Assembly: GCA_009760855.2 (NCBI GenBank)
Contig: WPIO01000082.1
Coordinates: 1,507,501-1,571,500 of the forward strand
DNA length: 64,000 nt
Direction: 5' to 3'
From: Cristatella mucedo
Lineage: Eukaryota; Bryozoa; Phylactolaemata; Cristatellidae
Part shown: one piece after another, positions 59,568 to 64,000 of the stretch
Layout of the letters: each line of letters begins with the position of its first letter
Numbering within the stretch: the first letter of the stretch is position 1
Notes under the pieces: generated by a model
The model's input: only the letters and a program-made list of their open reading frames with translations
What the model was told of the DNA's origin: nothing
The model's database searches: none
Position numbers and translations under genes: made by a program

Positions 59568-60892
59568 GTATGAAGGAGCTAACGCGTGAGAGAGAGATGG
59601 CATCGCTTCCAGCACGAATGCCCGGCATCCGCCAGCCCAGAGAAATTGCAGCCAGCCCAGTGCTATGGCGGTCGCCTTTGGATGTGCGGGCTCGGCGCTT
59701 ACCGTTCTGGACGACAGCGTATTCCCTAAAGTTCCCGTGAGAATGTGCAATGAAAATAAGAGACGGCGTTCTGCAGAGCAGCCAGCCACGAAAACGAGAC
59801 GGATTACCTTCCCGGTGGTGCTCAGCTGACAAAACAGCCTAGAGGGCGGACAGCTAGGTGCTCCGAACTAACGTAAGTTTGGATAGTAAAAAAACAAATC
59901 CCTTATTTTGATCCATTTAACATCCATATTTAAATGTAAAATATGTGTTACGGTTGCCATTTTTAGAGGGAGCCAATCCATATTTCCTGCGGCAGCCTGA
60001 CGCTAACTCGCCATCTTGCTGATCTTTGTAACTTGGAGCGATAGAGGCTTTTAGCTTGCCGATTAATGCTGCCGCACTTTAGCAGTGCCATTATTGATCT
60101 AAACAGAGCCTACTCTAACTTTTGTCGACTGTTATTCGCTGCTGGTGGCCCATGAATCGAAAGCCAGAGCTCCATGATGTCAAAGAACCTGGTAGTAAAC
60201 GATGTCACAAAGTCGGCCAGCTGTTTGGAGAGTAGTTTACGAAACAGCCACACTTTCAGTGTGTCTAGGGCTCAACCCACCCACCTTGCACAGTTGATCT
60301 CCACCTGGGATAGTAAAGCCATGCGAAATGGGGGGGGGGGGCGTTTGTCTTAGAAATATAATGACGACTTCGAGGAGCTTTTTAAAGCCCCAATTTGGTC
60401 TGTTGCATTGCGACGATTCATACCCAACGAGATGAGGCTACGACACTACGATCATGGATACCAGGTCCTTGTCATTAGCTGCAGCTATAACTGCTGCAAA
60501 CTCGCTGTAAGGTCTTTTGAATTAATTTCTTCGCCGCAAACACAGCATGCGTACAAATGCGGATGCTACCTGGATCTTAAAGCGGCGCTAAGGAGGTGTT
60601 GTGGCTTCGCCGAAGCGAATGAACATGTGCCAGCGGAAACAAGGTAAGACAGCGATCAAGAAGCCCCGTGCGTCTCAGTACAGGCGGTGCGTGTCGTTCC
60701 GAGGAATATTTCAAAGAAATAGAGGCACGCGTTTGCAGGTGCAGCTACAGTCATACCACATAGCTCCCCAGCTCAAAGCCCAGACAGAGTACATCTGGCT
60801 GACCATAGTAGAAGTTCAGTTCAGAAAAAGGCATAGATATTGACCTGCCTGGTTCTCAAACGTTATATTTCAGGAACCGCTACTAATCTCAA
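59568..60892 (+). other. Downstream of filament exon E
   Basis: A G-run at 60331-60341 and one exon-like segment at 60485-60643 that is in phase with exon E but lacks coiled-coil character (see findings). Otherwise unassigned. Confidence 0.4.
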
Positions 60893-60965
60893 GCACTATA
60901 ATAGCCGCTAGGGCTTTTCTGCCGATAAATGAATGAGGCTATCGAATTAGCCAGCCTTTACTTTA
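60893..60965 (+). mobile_element. SINE-A tail fragment
   Basis: ataatagccgctagggcttt and atgaggctatcgaattagcc; only the 3' half of the element remains. Confidence 0.7.
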
Positions 60966-61849
60966 CCCTACTTGTATGTAAGTGGGCATGTTGAATCAGT
61001 AGATCGTTTTTGCTTGATCTACCTGTGAGCTTAATCTAGAGTGGGCTGTCGCTGCAGTTAAAGCTGCCTGCACTGGTAACTGGGCGGCTTGTAGCTGCTG
61101 AGCAATTTAAGACTCGGCAGTTCGAGGGTCCTGCAGATTTTAGGATCCCGAGAGGTTTTTATCAATGAGGATTCCAGTCGGTTGAAGGTTATGATAGGAA
61201 GGGTGTTCACAGGGGGGGGGTGCAAACAGCATTAGCATGGCTCAGATGAACTGTCATTCTGGATTCAGCTGTATCGATCTGACTGGAATTAAGGGTTTCA
61301 ACTTAGAAATAACAACTAGGCTTACACAGGTAGCTTTCCGAATTCAATGTGGCTGACTTTGGACGTAGAAGTTCACGAGACATGTCTTAGCAGCAGGCAT
61401 AAAAGTATTCATCGATTGTCGCAGCTGCTCCATGTCAGCTGCTTTCAAGATTTTCAGAAGTCTATCCTTCGAGGAGTTAAAGTCAGTTTTTACTTTTTCC
61501 TCTCTAAATGTCACGAAAAGTTGAGGGCTTTTACTTGCCACCGGCTCCTCCACGCCTTTCCTTCAACAGCACTAAAGAACCAAGCGATGGGAAATATTCA
61601 TCTGTTAGGCTCTGGTACTAGGCTCCGTGTTGTGAAAATGTGGCCGCTAGATCTTCCTCGCCCCGTCCGCTCAATCTACCATCCGACAGGCAACTGCTGG
61701 CAGAATGAAGTGCCACGTGACACTAGCGGATGTTCAGAATAATAAGCTGGCTCCTCCAATTAAGAGCACTGTAACTACAAACACTAAGTGCACGATTGAG
61801 AAAGTATGTCCAAGTTAAGCTTCAAAAAAATATCTATTGCAATCTTGGA
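60966..61849. other. Unassigned sequence
   Basis: About 900 bases. It contains a 69-codon minus-strand frame at 61344-61553 without a recognised domain. Confidence 0.4.
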
Positions 61850-63740
61850 TGTACAATCAAAACGCTGGCGTTGACTACTATCCATCTCCTTCAACGCTTC
61901 CAGGTCAGGACTTCATCTTGTGCTCCTTGGGAAGATCGAGTAAATCGTTTCTCTATCTCCTCGATTAGCAAGACATCTATGATCATAGTCCATCCCGAAG
62001 GTAATATGCCTCCGGACTTAACACCCTTCCCTCCTAGCGATACCTTTATGAATACGTTAAAAACCTGTACTTGGGCAAATCATTAACAAGTCGGCACTAG
62101 ACTGGGAGAACTTAAGGAACTTCCTCCAGTCTCCTTACTGCCGTTCCCATCAAAGACCGTGGAAGTAGTAGTAGATGACCCACCCGACCAGCTGCACATT
62201 TATATCCTAAATTTAGACAAAGAAAGTAACGGCCAGTCAAGCTTTACAGCTAATCACTTTACAGAGTCAGCACTGTCGCGACTGTATAACCATCGTCTCA
62301 CGATGCAGACTTACGGAGATTCGTTCTTTTAGTTATGCTGGATCTCTCGGAAGCGTTTGATACGATTGATTCCCGAGGCTTTCTTGAAATGCTATCATAA
62401 CTTCCGGGTTATCGCTGGCACTACGCTGCTATCGTTTGAGACATATCTCAGTGGGAGATTACAGAGCATTGGTGTCAATCGTCAACCGGTTAGCATATTA
62501 AGTTAGAAGTATCCCAGCGATCTGTGCTTGATAAACTTAGTTTCCCAATATATTCCTCCTCCTCGCTCTCTCTGTCTCTCTTGCCGATGTAATTTCAAAG
62601 CACAATCTGAGCTTTAATTTTAATGCAGACTACATACATCTGTATCTGCACTTTAACCCCCTTGTCTTCCAGGATATTGAACTCCCTTAACTCCCTGGAT
62701 ACATGCATTGCTGACTTTCACACTGAGATGTCAGCAAACTGTCTCGAATTGAATGAAATTAATCAGACATTCGGAAATATGGCCCTCAAAATTGGCTCGA
62801 CCAGCGCATCTCCTGTATCGTCTGCACATACGTAATCCGGACATCGTGCTCTAAAGTGACATATCACTAGTCAACCCCATCTGCCCCATCATAAAGAATG
62901 ACTTCTTTCCGCTTCGCATCATTGCATACAAAAAGGCCGGCTGACTTAAGGATACTGCAACCAAGTATCCATTAGTAACATCCGATGAAAATCTTTAACT
63001 TACTTCTCGAAGGTCTTCCTGCCTGTGCAATGCGATACTAGCAGTCGGCACAAAACTCCTTATGTAGTCTTGTCCAGGAAGTAGGGTACTAGCTCTTTAA
63101 GACTGAGATCGTGCGTTCGAATCCTGCCATTTGCAATCCTTTATGGTAAAGTGCAAGCGGTGTGGATAGCCGTTAAGGCTCTTCTACCGCTGTACAAATG
63201 AGGCTGTTAAATCAGCTAATATTGTTTTTGCCCTGAGCACCGAAACTGCTTCATTTCTGTGCTAGCTCCCCATCAAGCACCAGTGTCCACTTTAAAGTTC
63301 TATAATGCACCTTTAGGCTCCTGCATACTCTTGCTCTGGTCTACCTACCCACACGAAATACGTGCTTCCTAATTAGCCGAGTCATCGTGCTACATACTTA
63401 TCACAAGTCATTTAACTGTGCATCTAACGAACCTCAAATCCTTTCGCGCCTGCCCTTCCAGTTTATATGCTGTCAAGCCAGAAACTCGCTAACGACTGAG
63501 TTCACGACATCCCCTGACTTAGAAACTATAATGAAGTTAAAAACCAACCTGTTCCTCGCCGCATTTGCTCTTGTCGTGAAAACTGCTCTTTGTGTACTGA
63601 TGGGTACTGACACAGTCCACGTTGTCAGTAATCAATTTGCATGCTTCATTTGCAGCACATTTAAAGTGCCTAAAAGGATTTTAGCTCGACTAAAATGGGA
63701 GGTATTGAAATGCCTTAATAATTAGTAATAATCCGTAACA
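61850..63740 (+). mobile_element. Long degraded L2 LINE copy
   Basis: Successive L2 blocks: tccagtctccttactgccgt, ttatgctggatctctcggaa, tctcagtgggagattacaga, gatgtaatttcaaagcacaa, ggccctcaaaattggctcga, then the C-terminal remnant and tail (aaagtgcctaaaaggatttt). Interrupted by a SINE-A. Coding capacity is lost. Confidence 0.85.
63078..63230 (+). mobile_element. SINE-A nested in L2
   Basis: gagatcgtgcgttcgaatcc, gtgcaagcggtgtggatagc, gttaaggctcttctaccgct, aatgaggctgttaaatcagc. Confidence 0.9.
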
Positions 63741-63779
63741 TATTATTCGTCAAAAGCCCGTTTGCCTCACCCAGCTTAC

Positions 63780-64000
63780 CAGCCAGCTGGTTGATCGAGT
63801 GAGCTCAGAGAGGGGCCGTTTTCTCAGAGGCGGCCAATCCTTAAACATCGGCCTTTCTCTCAGCAGCTCACGATCGCTCGAAGTGGTCTCGCTGCTTGTA
63901 ACGGTGCCCCAAGTCCCGCTGGGATCTTGACGACTGCTCAAGTCCGATTGCTCCTCCGGCTCGCTCGACGGAAGCCGAGGTTTCAAAATCGCGGAGGCGA
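63780..64000 (-). CDS. Candidate coding exon running off the window end
   Basis: On the minus strand a frame is open from the window edge for about 73 codons to a consensus donor CTG|gtaagc (donor at 63774-63779). The encoded stretch is Ser/Glu/Arg-rich (KPRLPSSEPEEQSDLSSRQD, then FKDWPPLRKRPLSELTRS). No domain is recognised. The donor and the absence of stops are the only support. Confidence 0.35.

Noticed and set aside
61344-61553. 69-codon minus-strand frame
   Set aside because: No domain, no splice sites that extend it, and it sits in repeat-rich DNA.

Overview
The window is nuclear DNA of an animal, most likely an invertebrate. The reasons are spliced genes with GT-AG introns, a lamin-type intermediate filament gene, tRNA-derived SINEs, L2-type LINEs, a hAT transposon, and CpG-rich gene starts set in AT-richer, repeat-filled DNA. 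I cannot name the species. There is no operon, ribosome binding site or CRISPR array.

Three host genes can be supported, all on the + strand. (1) 3909-9431 is POLE4, the small histone-fold subunit of DNA polymerase epsilon, in three exons that join to a complete 119-residue protein. (2) 37850-39074 is the large last exon of a probable secreted or GPI-anchored protein, with a cysteine-containing NTR/NtA-like N-terminal region, an Ala/Thr/Ser/Pro 8-residue tandem-repeat stalk and a hydrophobic C-terminus. (3) 53439-59567 holds five exons of a lamin-type intermediate filament protein; coil 1A is not found and the 3' part of the gene is missing. Weaker exon candidates lie at 25120-25202 (+), 20894-21200 (+), 60485-60643 (+) and 63780-64000 (-).

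Most of the rest is mobile-element debris. A complete hAT element (9724-12922) with matching inverted repeats and an exact 8-bp target duplication sits just 3' of POLE4; its transposase has two frameshifts that cancel. An L2-clade LINE is best preserved at 13550-15215 and recurs as more than a dozen 5'-truncated or tail-only pieces. Two tRNA-derived SINE families are scattered throughout. SINE-B carries the same 3' stem-loop as the L2 LINE; SINE-A has a different tail and about 13 copies. A second LINE family, a G-run hAT-like MITE and a tandem MITE array with palindromic junctions (39702-41622) complete the set. Several copies are nested, which gives a relative order of insertion.

CpG-rich, microsatellite-rich stretches at about 22.7-25.5, 31.0-31.9, 37.0-39.2, 43.7-44.8, 46.0-47.5, 48.3-50.5 and 53.2-55.6 kb probably mark promoters or 5' exons. 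Apart from the genes above, their open frames are mostly products of high GC content and of CGG and CT repeats.
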